From positions 1 to 27,416 of the forward strand of contig JBNRMS010000006.1 in NCBI GenBank assembly GCA_050309735.1: DNA of 27,416 nucleotides, read 5' to 3'. A program made the translations under genes and the position numbers. Below the pieces are notes generated by a model. It saw only the letters and a list, made by a program, of their open reading frames with translations, was not told the DNA's origin and made no database searches. Of the stretch, positions 7,038 to 15,258 are shown in pieces (within the stretch, counting starts at the first letter, position 1; every line of letters starts with the position of its first letter). The DNA comes from UMGS1002 sp050309735. GTDB lineage: Bacteria; Bacillota; Clostridia; Oscillospirales; CAG-272.

Positions 7038-8114
7038 ATGAATAGATTAAGAGCGGGAGTAATAGGCGCCACCGGCATGGTCGGACAGAGACTGCTCACC
7101 CTGCTTAACAATCATCCTTATTTTAAGGTAACCGCGCTTGTCGCATCGTCGCGCTCGGCCGGAAAAAGATATGAGGAAGCCGTCGGCAGCCACTGGAAGC
7201 TTAATGAGCCGATACCCGATGAATACAAAAAACTGGTTGTCATCAATGCTGCCGACACAGAGAAGGTCGCCTCGCTTGCCGACTTTGTTTTCTGCGCCGT
7301 CGACATGAGCAAGGAGGCGACAAAGGAGCTTGAGGAGAGATACGCAAGAGCGGGTCTGCCCGTCATCTCAAACAATTCGGCCAACCGCTGGACGCCCGAC
7401 GTTCCTATGATAATCCCCGAAATAAACTCCTCTCACCTTGAGGTTATCGCGGCTCAGCGAGCGCGCCTTGGCACAGAGCGCGGCTTTATTGTCGTCAAGC
7501 CAAACTGCTCTATACAGTCCTATGTCCCGATGCTCACCCCGCTGCTCAAATACAGGCCAACCGAGATAGTCGTCACAACATATCAGGCAATTTCGGGCTC
7601 GGGCAAAACCTTCCGCGAGTGGCCCGAGATGGTTGATAATATCATTCCCTATATCGGCGGTGAAGAGGAAAAGAGCGAGCAGGAACCGTTGCGTGTTTGG
7701 GGCTCGGTAAAGGACGGCGAAATAGTCAAGGCCGGCTCACCCCTTATAACATCCCAGTGTATCCGCGTTCCGGTAACCGACGGACACACGGCAGCCGTCT
7801 TTGTAAAATTTGAAAACAAGCCTACAAAGGCCGAAATCCTTGAGGAGTGGTCGTCATACAGGGGTCTGCCGCAGGAGCTCAGGCTCCCCCACGCTCCCGA
7901 GAAGTTCATCACCTATTTTGAGGACGATGCCCGCCCGCAGGCCGCACTTGACCGTATGATTTACGGAGGCATGGGAATCACGGCCGGCAGGCTGCGTGAG
8001 GACACTCTGTTCGATTATAAATTTGTCGGACTCTCGCACAACACCCTGCGCGGTGCCGCCGGAGGCGGCGTACTCACAGCAGAGCTGCTCTATCGCTTAG
8101 GATATTTATCTTGA
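7038..8114 (+). CDS. asd: Aspartate-semialdehyde dehydrogenase (archaeal/fungal-type)
   Basis: It reduces aspartyl phosphate to aspartate semialdehyde with NADPH, the branch-point step to lysine, diaminopimelate, threonine and methionine. The N-terminal dinucleotide motif GVIGATGMVGQRLL is at about residues 7-20 and the catalytic cysteine in VKPNCSIQ is near residue 157. IRVPVTDGHTAAV carries the expected substrate-site His. At 358 aa it fits the archaeal/yeast-type branch found in many Clostridia. ATG 7038 is preferred because the SD (7018-7024) is 13 nt away; ATG 7026 lies 1 nt after the SD, which is too close. It is a single-gene unit with its own promoter, leader and terminator. Confidence 0.94.
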   Translation: MNRLRAGVIGATGMVGQRLLTLLNNHPYFKVTALVASSRSAGKRYEEAVGSHWKLNEPIPDEYKKLVVINAADTEKVASLADFVFCAVDMSKEATKELEERYARAGLPVISNNSANRWTPDVPMIIPEINSSHLEVIAAQRARLGTERGFIVVKPNCSIQSYVPMLTPLLKYRPTEIVVTTYQAISGSGKTFREWPEMVDNIIPYIGGEEEKSEQEPLRVWGSVKDGEIVKAGSPLITSQCIRVPVTDGHTAAVFVKFENKPTKAEILEEWSSYRGLPQELRLPHAPEKFITYFEDDARPQAALDRMIYGGMGITAGRLREDTLFDYKFVGLSHNTLRGAAGGGVLTAELLYRLGYLS

Positions 8115-8135
8115 TCGAATACAACATGTAAATTA

Positions 8136-8169
8136 GCAAAGGGGAACTTCTTTGGAAGTTCCCCTTTGC
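8136..8169 (+). terminator. Terminator hairpin after asd
   Basis: A 15-bp perfect stem, GCAAAGGGGAACTTC (8136-8150) and GAAGTTCCCCTTTGC (8155-8169), has a TTTG loop and is followed by a weak T-rich stretch. It lies between convergent asd and the small lipoprotein gene and may end both transcripts. Confidence 0.75.
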
Positions 8170-8204
8170 GTGCTTTATTAGCTATGGTCACAAATCAATC
8201 AGTA

Positions 8205-8516
8205 TCAGTCAGACGACCGACGGCGCGAGCGTCCCCTTCTGCGGAAGATCGCAAGCCCGCCAAAGCCGCTGATAACCGCCATATAATAGCCGAGATCATA
8301 CCAGAATCCGTTGTTGTGAATCTCATATATGCTGATATTTCGGTTAAATATAGAATAGATAAGCGAGATCGGCGCTATCCACCCGTGCCAGATTCCGGTG
8401 AAGAAGCCGGCGCGCCTTTTTTCGTGGTTGACGCCGTCTCCCGGGACGCAACTGGCAAGAGAAGCAAGCAGCGCGAGCAAAACCAAGCAAATGACAAGTA
8501 TTTTAAAGAATTTCAT
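8205..8516 (-). CDS. Small membrane lipoprotein, conserved hypothetical (103 aa)
   Basis: The N-terminus MKFFKILVICLVLLALLAS ends in a lipobox LASC with the lipidated cysteine at residue 23. A short soluble stretch leads to IWHGWIAPISLIYSIF, then HNNGFWYDLGYY, a hydrophobic segment AVISGFGGLAIF and a basic tail FRRRGRSRRR. The order suggests an outward-facing lipoprotein with one or two C-terminal membrane segments and a cytoplasmic Arg-rich end. ATG 8516 is chosen for the SD GGGGAG 6 nt upstream and because it opens the signal peptide; the frame is open to 8657 but that part overlaps a structured leader. I recall similar short proteins with the WHG and HNNG motifs in other bacteria but know no function. 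Confidence 0.75.
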   Translation of the reverse strand: MKFFKILVICLVLLALLASLASCVPGDGVNHEKRRAGFFTGIWHGWIAPISLIYSIFNRNISIYEIHNNGFWYDLGYYMAVISGFGGLAIFRRRGRSRRRSSD

Positions 8517-8580
8517 AACAATCTCCCCTGCCGCCCGATATGCGGCACAATAGATTTTATTTAAGCTTATCGGCCACATA

Positions 8581-8647
8581 GTCGCAAATGAGTTTCTCCC
8601 GTGCGTTAGCTCGCCGTTGCGACATCGCAGCTTTCTTCGAAAGCTGC
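8581..8647. promoter_or_regulatory. Paired hairpins in the divergent gap before the small lipoprotein
   Basis: GTCGCAA (8581-8587) pairs with TTGCGAC (8617-8623). Three bases later GCAGCTTTC (8627-8635) pairs with GAAAGCTGC (8639-8647) across a 3-nt loop. They occupy the 229-base gap between the leftward lipoprotein gene and the rightward SIMPL gene, most likely in the lipoprotein leader. I saw no convincing promoter in this gap. Confidence 0.4.
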
Positions 8648-8745
8648 CAGCGTGCATATTATATCATATATCGCTCGTCTTTTCAACCGGATTTACTCAT
8701 AATATTTTTTCAGATGGGCAAGCTAAAGGCAAAGGAGGATATCAT

Positions 8746-9378
8746 ATGAAAAAAATATTTGTCTGCTTCATATCTTTAGCGCTCGCCCTTATTTTCTGCT
8801 TTGGAATGACTTCTGATGTTGCGGCGGCATACAGCGACATTGAATCTGCCTCAATCAGCGGTCGCGGCATTATATATGTTCCAGCCGACACTGTGAGCAT
8901 CAGCTTTTGCGTCGAAACCCGCTCCGAGAACTCGCGCGACGCTGTGAGCATAAACGAAAAAACAATTCAGGCCATAAAATCATCCTGCGGGGGGCTCGGA
9001 TTCATATCCGAGGATTCTTTTTATTCGTACGAAGACCCCTGCTCGGATAGACAAACCGTGACACGCTGCCTGACACTTGTGACAAGCAAGCTTGATTCTG
9101 TCGGCTCTGTTACGCAGAAGCTAATCGACAGCGGCGCCACAAGTGTAAACTATGTCTGCTACTCGCTAAAAGACACAAAACCCTACGAGAGCAGAGCGCT
9201 GGGGCTCGCCATAGAAGATGCACAGAATCGAGCCGCTGCACAAGGATTGAATCTGCCGCTCACCGAAATCAACGAATCGTGCTGCTGGAACCATTATGAC
9301 GGCAGGTGCGATAAAGACGGACGCCATCTGGTAGCCGTCGAATGCAATGTGTCGGTGACTTTTAAGCGCATGACCTGA
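8746..9378 (+). CDS. Secreted SIMPL (DUF541) domain protein
   Basis: A classical signal peptide MKKIFVCFISLALALIFCFG ends at about residue 28 (VAAA before YSD), so the mature protein of about 182 aa is exported. The mature N-terminus ISGRGIIYVPADTVSISFCV is the usual beginning of SIMPL/DUF541 domains, and the C-terminal VAVECNVSVTFKR is the usual closing strand. ALGLAIEDAQNRAAAQGLNL in the middle is the characteristic helix. The function of the family is poorly known; members form outer-surface or periplasmic oligomers. ATG 8746 has a near-perfect SD (AAAGGAGG) 7 nt upstream; upstream in-frame residues are not needed. It carries several cysteines, unusual for an exported protein. Confidence 0.85.
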   Translation: MKKIFVCFISLALALIFCFGMTSDVAAAYSDIESASISGRGIIYVPADTVSISFCVETRSENSRDAVSINEKTIQAIKSSCGGLGFISEDSFYSYEDPCSDRQTVTRCLTLVTSKLDSVGSVTQKLIDSGATSVNYVCYSLKDTKPYESRALGLAIEDAQNRAAAQGLNLPLTEINESCCWNHYDGRCDKDGRHLVAVECNVSVTFKRMT

Positions 9379-9393
9379 ATCGCAATTTTCACA

Positions 9394-9431
9394 AATCCGC
9401 CTGAAATCCCCGCGGGGATTCCAGGCGGATT
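9394..9431 (+). terminator. Terminator hairpin between SIMPL gene and YgjP-like gene
   Basis: AATCCGCCTG (9394-9403) pairs with CAGGCGGATT (9422-9431), and AATCCCC/GGGGATT extends the stem inside. The downstream sequence is only moderately T-rich. It lies between two convergent genes. Confidence 0.65.
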
Positions 9432-9483
9432 GTCATTGTTTATAATCACATCTATAAATATACCAGCATCATGAGTTGTGTTT

Positions 9484-10200
9484 TTAGTCCGATGTGACAC
9501 CGCTAACGCCGCGGTTAAGAAGCTTTTTTATTTCCTTCCACTCAGGCATATATTGATCAAGAATCGCTTTAAATTCTATACCATGATTTCTAACCTTCAA
9601 ATGGGCAAGCTCGTGAAGAATCACATATTCAAGGCACTCGGGTCGATAGGCCGCAAGCTGCAGGTTGAGCCGGATTTTGCCGGTGGTGGTGTTGCAGCTT
9701 CCCCAGCGGGTTTTCATCTTCCTTATCTGCCAGCCCGAAGGGCGAAGTCGGGTTATAGCCTCCCATTTCGAGAGCAATTTTTCGATTTCAATCTCCAGCA
9801 CCGAGCGATACCACTCGTCAATATAGGCCGCTCGCTGCTCGGGCGTGCTGTCGGCTCTGACGGTGATTGTAACAGTTTTCCCGATTATCACCGGCGGAGA
9901 GCTTCTCCCGGCGTGCCTCACATCAAGCAGATAGCGCTTTCCGAAAAGATAAATTTCCTCTCCGCTGACATAGAGAGAGGGTAGAGGGCGCGGCCGGCCT
10001 TTGAGTGTGGCGCGGTTTTTTCTTATCCACTCAAGCTTTGAAGACAGAAAAGCCCAGATTTCCTCGTCAGGCAGCCCCCTCGGCACACTCAATCTAACCT
10101 CGCCTTCGGGCGGCAGAACATAAAGGTTTAGGTTTTTTATATTCTTTTTTATAACCTCAACCGAAATCCCGTCGACTTCAATACGCGTTATTTTACTCAT
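9484..10200 (-). CDS. YgjP-like (DUF45) zinc metallopeptidase domain protein
   Basis: This is a predicted cytoplasmic zinc-dependent peptidase-like protein of 238 aa. The C-terminal domain has HELAH at 196-200 and His206 (HExxH with a third His in VRNHGIEF), preceded by KMKTRWGSC at 161-168, the constant motif of the family. The N-terminal half is the usual beta-rich part (IRKNRATL, LYVSGEEIYLFGKRYLL). ATG 10200 is chosen for GGAG 9 nt upstream; an in-frame extension to 10224 would add 8 residues. Substrate and role are unknown. It is a single gene, separated from the activase operon by a repeat. Confidence 0.88.
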   Translation of the reverse strand: MSKITRIEVDGISVEVIKKNIKNLNLYVLPPEGEVRLSVPRGLPDEEIWAFLSSKLEWIRKNRATLKGRPRPLPSLYVSGEEIYLFGKRYLLDVRHAGRSSPPVIIGKTVTITVRADSTPEQRAAYIDEWYRSVLEIEIEKLLSKWEAITRLRPSGWQIRKMKTRWGSCNTTTGKIRLNLQLAAYRPECLEYVILHELAHLKVRNHGIEFKAILDQYMPEWKEIKKLLNRGVSGVTSD

Positions 10201-10228
10201 ATAGGAATACTCCAAATTAAGCAAAAGA

Positions 10229-10287
10229 AAATGCTCCGAAAGTTTTTGAGAGAGCCTGGGGGAACCTTTCTCAAAAAACTCCCCCGG
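10229..10287 (+). repeat. Dispersed intergenic repeat, copy A
   Basis: The core AAATGCTC, two variable bases, then AAAGTTTTTGAG (10229-10250) recurs in inverted orientation at 18670-18691. In copy A, AGTTTTTGAGA (10241-10251) can fold onto TCTCAAAAAACT (10269-10280). The right arm runs into the 3' end of the activase gene and supplies its stop codon (10271-10273). It has the look of a REP/MITE-like element, but its copy number in the genome cannot be seen here. Confidence 0.6.
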
Positions 10288-13213
10288 ACGTCTCTCCCGC
10301 GTTCCTTACCCCCGCAGCGGCAAACAGGCTGCGAAGGCGAATTTTCGCAGCGCCCATATTGGTTATCTCGTCAATCTTTATTTGCGTGTATATTTTACCC
10401 GAATCTTCGATAATTGATCGGGTTTCATCGGAGGTTACGGCGTCGACACCGCAGCCGAACGATACAAGCTGCACAAGATTTATCGAGGTGTCGGCGGGAT
10501 ATTCGGCCACAAACTTTGCGGCGGCATATAGCCGCGAATGGTATGTCCACTGATTAAGCACGCCGGTCTTGAATTTTGCGATTCCCCCGACAACGCTGTC
10601 TTCGGTTAAAACAACCGCTCCAAGGTCGCAGATAAGCTGATCAATTCCATGGCTCACCTCAGGGTCAATATGATATGGGCGTCCGGCAAGCACTATAACA
10701 GGCATACCCCCCTCGCGCGCTATCCCAAGATATTCCTCGGCCTTTCGGCGGGCGGCATTCATATATTGCTCGTATTCCCGATATGCGTCGTTGGTCGCGC
10801 GCTTTACATCTCTTATCGAGAAACCGCCGAAATGTTTGTTGAGCATCTCGGTGAATTTTCGCGGGAAGGCTCTCCGGTTGTGCAGGCCGAGATAATCGTT
10901 TATGTATTTTACATTTGTCAGCGCCCCTACATTGTGTCCTATAACCTCGGGGTAATAGGCGACGACCGGGCAGTTATAATGGTCGTCTCCCAGCCCCTCA
11001 TCGATGTTATAGGTCATCGAGGGGTAGAATATCGCGTCGACCCTCTCGGACAAGAGCGCCTCAATATGACCGTGCAGAAGCTTTGCCGGGAAGCAGACGG
11101 TGTCTGAGGGGATGGTGTGCTGCCCTGCAATATAAAGCTCGCGGTTTGATACCGGGGAAACCACCACATTGAAGCCAAGCCTGCTAAAAAGGGTATGCCA
11201 GAAGGGCAGCAACTCATACATATTAAGCCCCATAGGCAGCCCTATTGTCAGCTTTTCGGGGTTTATCCGGTTCTGACGGTATTCGCCGAGCAACTGATTT
11301 TTATATTCAAAAATATTATAGTGCCGCACTTTTCCGGCCTTGAGCGGCTTCTCGCAGCGGTTTCCGGCGATATAACGGCCGCCCGAACCGAAGGTGTTGA
11401 CGGTCAACCGGCAATTGTTACCGCAGAGGCCGCAGTTAACTGTTTTCGTGGTGTGCGTGAAGGCATCAAGCTGCCCGGGCGTGAGATGACCACCCTTTAT
11501 GCCGGGTTGAGCGGCCGCCCAAAGAGAGGCACCGTATGCCCCCATCAGCCCGGCTATCGACGGCCTTGTCACATTATGACCTATCTCCTGCTCAAAGGCG
11601 CACAGAACTGCGTCATTAAGGAAGGTGCCGCCCTGAACAACAATATTTTCCCCGAGCTGCTCGGGCGAGGAGCAGCGTATAACCTTATAGAGTGCGTTTT
11701 TAACAACGCTTATCGAGAGCCCCGCCGAGATATCCTCAACTGTGGCACCGTCCTTCTGAGCCTGTTTAACCGAGCTGTTCATAAACACGGTGCAGCGCGA
11801 GCCGAGGTTGACAGGCCGCTTTGCCAGGATTCCAAGCTTAGAAAATTCCTCAACGTCATAACCGAGCGCCCCGGCAAAGGTCTGGAGGAAGGAACCGCAG
11901 CCCGAGGAGCAGGCCTCGTTGAGGAAGATATTGTCAACCGCCCCGTTCTTGATTTTAAAGCATTTTATATCCTGCCCACCGATATCAATTATGAAGTCGA
12001 CCTCGGGCATAAACTTTTTGGCCGCCGTGAAATGTGCTATAGTCTCGACGATTCCGAAATCAAGATGGAAGGCATTCTTGATAATCTCCTCACCATATCC
12101 GGTGACGGCAGACGAGGCAATTTTTATCCCCGGAAATCTCCGGTAAACCGAGGCGAGATAGTCCTTCACTATCGGAACGGGATTACCGCTGTTCTGCTTG
12201 TAGAAGCTGTCAAGAATCTTCCCTGAGGAGCCGATTATAACGGCCTTGACCGTCGTCGACCCGGCGTCAATCCCGAGATAATTTTCCTCCTCAGGCTGGC
12301 TTATATAGCCGATATTGTCTGAATCCTTCTTATGGCGTTCGACAAAATCATCGTATTCGCCGCGCGAAGAGAAAAGCGGGGGGCAGCTCTCATAGCCATG
12401 TAGGAAAGCCTGTCTTCCTACACCTTTTGCAAGCTCTCCCGGATAAAACTCACCGGACGCATCGGAATACGCGGCTCCGAGCGCAACATAATAAAGCGAA
12501 TTCTCGGGGCAAACCCCCGTAAGACCGAGCGCCTCGTCAAAGCTGCGGCGCAGCTCGGGAAAGAAGGTTAGAGGTCCTCCGAGATAGAGCAGATTTCCGC
12601 CTATTTCCCTGCCCTGCGCAAGGCCGCCTATAGTCTGGTTGACAACGGCGTGAAATATGCTCGCGGCAATGTCGGGCAGCATAGCTCCCTGATTTACAAG
12701 GGGCTGTATGTCTGATTTGGCAAAAACCCCGCAGCGCGAGGCAATGGTGTATATCTTCTCATGCCGTGCGGCAAGGCTGTTAAGCTCATCAGGACTCACA
12801 GCAAGCAGGGTTGCCATCTGATCGATGAAGGCTCCGGTTCCTCCGGCGCAGCTTCCGTTCATTCTAACCTCAAGCCCTTCTGTGAGGAACAAAATCTTAG
12901 CATCCTCGCCGCCAAGCTCAATTATTGTGTCTGTGTCGGGAAGAAGGCGGAGGGCTGCGGTTCGCGTTGCCCAAACCTCCTGAACAAAAGGAATATTCAG
13001 GTCTGAGGCCATTCCCATGCCAGCCGAGCCCGACATAACAACCGACATTCTCTCTTCCGGAAAGACCTCGGCCAGCTCGCCGAGAATATCCATTGTCATC
13101 TCTGGTATCTGTGAGAGGTGGCGCCGGTATGAAGAATAGAGTATTTCGCCTTTCCGGTCTATAACAACGCACTTTATCGTAGTCGATCCTATATCAAGTC
13201 CCGCTCTCTTCAT
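10271..13213 (-). CDS. 2-hydroxyacyl-CoA dehydratase activase-type double ASKHA ATPase with DUF2229 (980 aa)
   Basis: This type of ATPase hydrolyses ATP to inject a high-energy electron into radical 2-hydroxyacyl-CoA dehydratases or a relative; its own partner is unknown. Two BadF/BcrA-type ASKHA ATPase domains are visible. Domain 1 has DIGSTT at 7-12, Cys122 (SCAGGTGAF) and Cys161 (SRCGVF). Domain 2 has DAGSTT at 316-321, Cys435 (EACSSGCG) and Cys474 (SRCTVF). These cysteine pairs match the [4Fe-4S] ligands of HgdC. A Cys cluster at 594, 597, 601 and 620 follows, then a DUF2229-like region (FPAKLLHGHIEALL). It overlaps the upstream gene by 4 nt (ATGA), so translation is coupled. The extreme C-terminus GGVF and the stop lie in a dispersed repeat. 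Confidence 0.88.
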   Translation of the reverse strand: MKRAGLDIGSTTIKCVVIDRKGEILYSSYRRHLSQIPEMTMDILGELAEVFPEERMSVVMSGSAGMGMASDLNIPFVQEVWATRTAALRLLPDTDTIIELGGEDAKILFLTEGLEVRMNGSCAGGTGAFIDQMATLLAVSPDELNSLAARHEKIYTIASRCGVFAKSDIQPLVNQGAMLPDIAASIFHAVVNQTIGGLAQGREIGGNLLYLGGPLTFFPELRRSFDEALGLTGVCPENSLYYVALGAAYSDASGEFYPGELAKGVGRQAFLHGYESCPPLFSSRGEYDDFVERHKKDSDNIGYISQPEEENYLGIDAGSTTVKAVIIGSSGKILDSFYKQNSGNPVPIVKDYLASVYRRFPGIKIASSAVTGYGEEIIKNAFHLDFGIVETIAHFTAAKKFMPEVDFIIDIGGQDIKCFKIKNGAVDNIFLNEACSSGCGSFLQTFAGALGYDVEEFSKLGILAKRPVNLGSRCTVFMNSSVKQAQKDGATVEDISAGLSISVVKNALYKVIRCSSPEQLGENIVVQGGTFLNDAVLCAFEQEIGHNVTRPSIAGLMGAYGASLWAAAQPGIKGGHLTPGQLDAFTHTTKTVNCGLCGNNCRLTVNTFGSGGRYIAGNRCEKPLKAGKVRHYNIFEYKNQLLGEYRQNRINPEKLTIGLPMGLNMYELLPFWHTLFSRLGFNVVVSPVSNRELYIAGQHTIPSDTVCFPAKLLHGHIEALLSERVDAIFYPSMTYNIDEGLGDDHYNCPVVAYYPEVIGHNVGALTNVKYINDYLGLHNRRAFPRKFTEMLNKHFGGFSIRDVKRATNDAYREYEQYMNAARRKAEEYLGIAREGGMPVIVLAGRPYHIDPEVSHGIDQLICDLGAVVLTEDSVVGGIAKFKTGVLNQWTYHSRLYAAAKFVAEYPADTSINLVQLVSFGCGVDAVTSDETRSIIEDSGKIYTQIKIDEITNMGAAKIRLRSLFAAAGVRNAGETSGGVF

Positions 13214-14532
13214 GCTCTCACCTCCTCTGTATCAAGAACCGGGGCCGCATCCCGGTGTGTGTCAATCCCGGAATTGTCGGTCGTTCTCTCGGCCTCAAGC
13301 CTCTCCCTCGCCACTGACAGCATAAGCTTTATTCGATTTTCCTGATTGACATTCGAGGCACCTGTATCGTAATCAACCTGACAAATATTAGCCTGCGGGT
13401 AAAGCTCTTTTATATGCCGCACCACCCCTTTGCCGACAATGTGATTCGGCAGGCAGCCAAAGGGCTGAGCGCAGACAATATTCTCATATCCCAGCTCAAT
13501 AAGCTCGGCCATTTCAACCGGGAGAAACCAGCCCTCACCCATTTTAACCCCGTGATTTAGAACAATATCGGCCTTTTTTTCAAGTTCAAGAAAGGGCGAG
13601 GGCGATTTGAAGCGCGGATATTTTTTCAAGACCTTAAGCATCTTCCCCTCGGTCATGACAAGCAGCTTGAGTATCGCGTTGTTAAGGACAACGCCGGACA
13701 GACCCCCACCATAGAGCCGGCGATCGGCAGCGGGAGACGAGAAGCCATATTCAAAAAAGCCGAGGGTGCCGGGTATCATATATTCGCAATCCTGCGACTC
13801 AAGGAATTTTTCAAGATTGTTATTCCCGAGCGGCGCGTATTTTACATAAATTTCACCGACAATACCAACCTTGATTTTATCGGTCTGCCGCGTTTTTATA
13901 CGGTTGAAATCATCGGCTATGCGCTCAAGATTTTTAGTTATGCTCCTGCCGAAGAGCCCCTTCTTAAGCAAAAACTGGCGACACAGCTCATCCTTCCAGT
14001 GATTGACAAGCCGCGCACTCTCTCCCCTGTTAACCTCATAGGGCTGAACCTGATTTTTCAGCAGCATCAGCATATCGCCATAAAGAAGAGAGACAAGTCC
14101 ACGATAAAGCATAACCGGCCCGGGAGCGAAGCCGCTGTGTTTTTCATGCCCGGCAAAGTTCAGCGAAATCACCGGAATATAATCGTAACCCATATTGTCA
14201 AGCGCTTTCCGGAGTAATTTTATGTAGTTCGACGCGCGGCAGCCCCCGCGTGTCTGGAAGTGGATCAGGGCTATTTTGTGCGGGTCATAGTCACCCGAGG
14301 TAACGGCGTAAAGCAATTGACCGAGCGTGCAGATTGCCGGATAGCACATATCGTTATGCACATGCTTAAGACCTGTGTCGAGCACTTCTTTGCCGGTGTA
14401 TTTTAGTATATCAAGGCGATAACCGTAAAGCGAGAAGATTCCCGCGATGAGATCCATATGTATCGGGAACATATCAGGGGCTAAAATCGTATAGTCCTTT
14501 TTCATTTGTTTTGTGAATTCAATATAATTCAT
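13210..14532 (-). CDS. 2-hydroxyacyl-CoA dehydratase-like (activase-associated, COG3581-type) protein, 440 aa
   Basis: It is related to the dehydratase subunit D-component fold and, in many Clostridia, is fused to the C-terminus of the ATPase as one protein of about 1400 residues; here it is a separate gene upstream. Landmarks are NDMCYPAICTLGQL (Cys63 and Cys68), FQTRGGCRASNY (Cys98), CAQPFGCLPNHI (Cys354 and Cys360) and the family ending VDYDTGASNVNQENRIKLM. The cysteines suggest an Fe-S cluster. ATG 14532 has an AAGGG SD. It is the first gene of a two-gene operon, with a 4-nt overlap to the ATPase. The substrate is unknown, and a role in a redox-activated process other than amino acid fermentation is possible. 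Confidence 0.85.
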   Translation of the reverse strand: MNYIEFTKQMKKDYTILAPDMFPIHMDLIAGIFSLYGYRLDILKYTGKEVLDTGLKHVHNDMCYPAICTLGQLLYAVTSGDYDPHKIALIHFQTRGGCRASNYIKLLRKALDNMGYDYIPVISLNFAGHEKHSGFAPGPVMLYRGLVSLLYGDMLMLLKNQVQPYEVNRGESARLVNHWKDELCRQFLLKKGLFGRSITKNLERIADDFNRIKTRQTDKIKVGIVGEIYVKYAPLGNNNLEKFLESQDCEYMIPGTLGFFEYGFSSPAADRRLYGGGLSGVVLNNAILKLLVMTEGKMLKVLKKYPRFKSPSPFLELEKKADIVLNHGVKMGEGWFLPVEMAELIELGYENIVCAQPFGCLPNHIVGKGVVRHIKELYPQANICQVDYDTGASNVNQENRIKLMLSVARERLEAERTTDNSGIDTHRDAAPVLDTEEVRA

Positions 14533-14615
14533 TAGGTTTTTCCCTTCGGATGTTTGGGCCGCGCCCTTTATGTGAGTTTCTCGGGCAGGTGTTGGCTCGA
14601 GAATGATAATAAATT

Positions 14616-14644
14616 ATTTTAACACATTCTTGTCTAAAAATCAA
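14616..14644 (-). promoter_or_regulatory. Sigma-A promoter for the activase operon
   Basis: On the minus strand TTGATT (14639-14644, 4/6 match), a 17-nt spacer and TAAAAT (14616-14621, 5/6 match) are followed by about 75 nt of leader to ATG 14532. Confidence 0.6.
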
Positions 14645-14701
14645 CTTTTCTGTCTTTACGACACAAGTATATTAAAAAATCAAGAAAAAGCAAACGCGAC
14701 T

Positions 14702-14741
14702 GCCCGCCGGCATACAGCTGTTCACCATAATACCGACGGGC
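14702..14741 (-). terminator. Possible terminator of the mini-protein gene
   Basis: GCCCGCCGG (14702-14710) and CCGACGGGC (14733-14741) pair over 9 bp on the minus strand if one G-U pair is allowed, with a 22-nt loop. T-rich sequence follows about 10 nt further on. It is located just after the stop of the 60-aa gene. The fit is weak. Confidence 0.35.
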
Positions 14742-14761
14742 GCTACATTTTACGGGATAAT

Positions 14762-14944
14762 CTAAGAATCTTTATTGTTTTTTGAATCATCCTTGTCATT
14801 TTTGCCGCTGCCTATATGCAATATAAGGCCGATAAAACCGAGAAAAGCCCCGAGCAGCCAAGCATACAGGTCCATGTCTCCCGGCATCAGTGCTAATATT
14901 ATACCAAATAAAAGCAAAGCGATTCCAACATTTTTGTTTGTCAT
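14762..14944 (-). CDS. Hypothetical two-helix membrane mini-protein (60 aa)
   Basis: Two hydrophobic segments, NVGIALLLFGIILALMPG and YAWLLGAFLGFIGLILHIG, are joined by a short acidic turn and followed by a charged, Lys/Asp-rich tail (SGKNDKDDSKNNKDS). This is typical of small membrane proteins. I do not recognise a family. ATG 14944 is chosen as start because it opens the hydrophobic part; an AGGG lies 3 nt upstream and a GGAGGT lies 12 nt upstream, so the SD spacing is imperfect. A longer frame to 15016 is possible. It stands alone, divergent from the ydj-like operon. Confidence 0.6.
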   Translation of the reverse strand: MTNKNVGIALLLFGIILALMPGDMDLYAWLLGAFLGFIGLILHIGSGKNDKDDSKNNKDS

Positions 14945-15170
14945 TAGCCCTGAGGTACCTCCGCTACAAAATATTATATTTATGTTTATATATTTAGCAT
15001 AAACCTCAGTTAGCACTTTGTCAATACCATTTAAGGTTAATCATGTAATTATACAATGATTTGTTGTTTTGTTCCATTATTGTCGTGTTTTTATGTATCT
15101 ATTGCATAATCATCAAGAGCGCATATGCACCTCTTTCACCCCCCTCTCGCCTCCCCCAATATATTCCTTC

Positions 15171-15199
15171 TTGACAAACCCTTCTTTCGATTATATAAT
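15171..15199 (+). promoter_or_regulatory. Consensus sigma-A promoter for the ydjI-like operon
   Basis: TTGACA (15171-15176) and TATAAT (15194-15199) are both perfect, with an ideal 17-nt spacer. Transcription should start near 15206, about 50 nt before ATG 15259. Such a perfect promoter implies strong housekeeping expression unless a repressor acts. Confidence 0.9.
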
Positions 15200-15258
15200 T
15201 ATCTTATGTATTCCGCGCGCGGCAGAGCCGCGGCGCGGAGGCCGAAAGGAGAATTGTT

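Noticed and set aside
8517..8657. 47-residue N-terminal extension of the small lipoprotein frame
   Set aside because: It lacks an SD, would bury the signal peptide, and coincides with the hairpin pair; ATG 8516 has a good SD.
11195..12226. 343-codon open frame on the + strand, antisense to the activase gene
   Set aside because: It is an opposite-strand shadow of a clear coding region with Fe-S and ATPase motifs; no SD or family resemblance.
14603..14785. 60-codon + strand frame (MIINYFNTFL...)
   Set aside because: It lies over the activase promoter and a hairpin, has no SD and no recognisable features.
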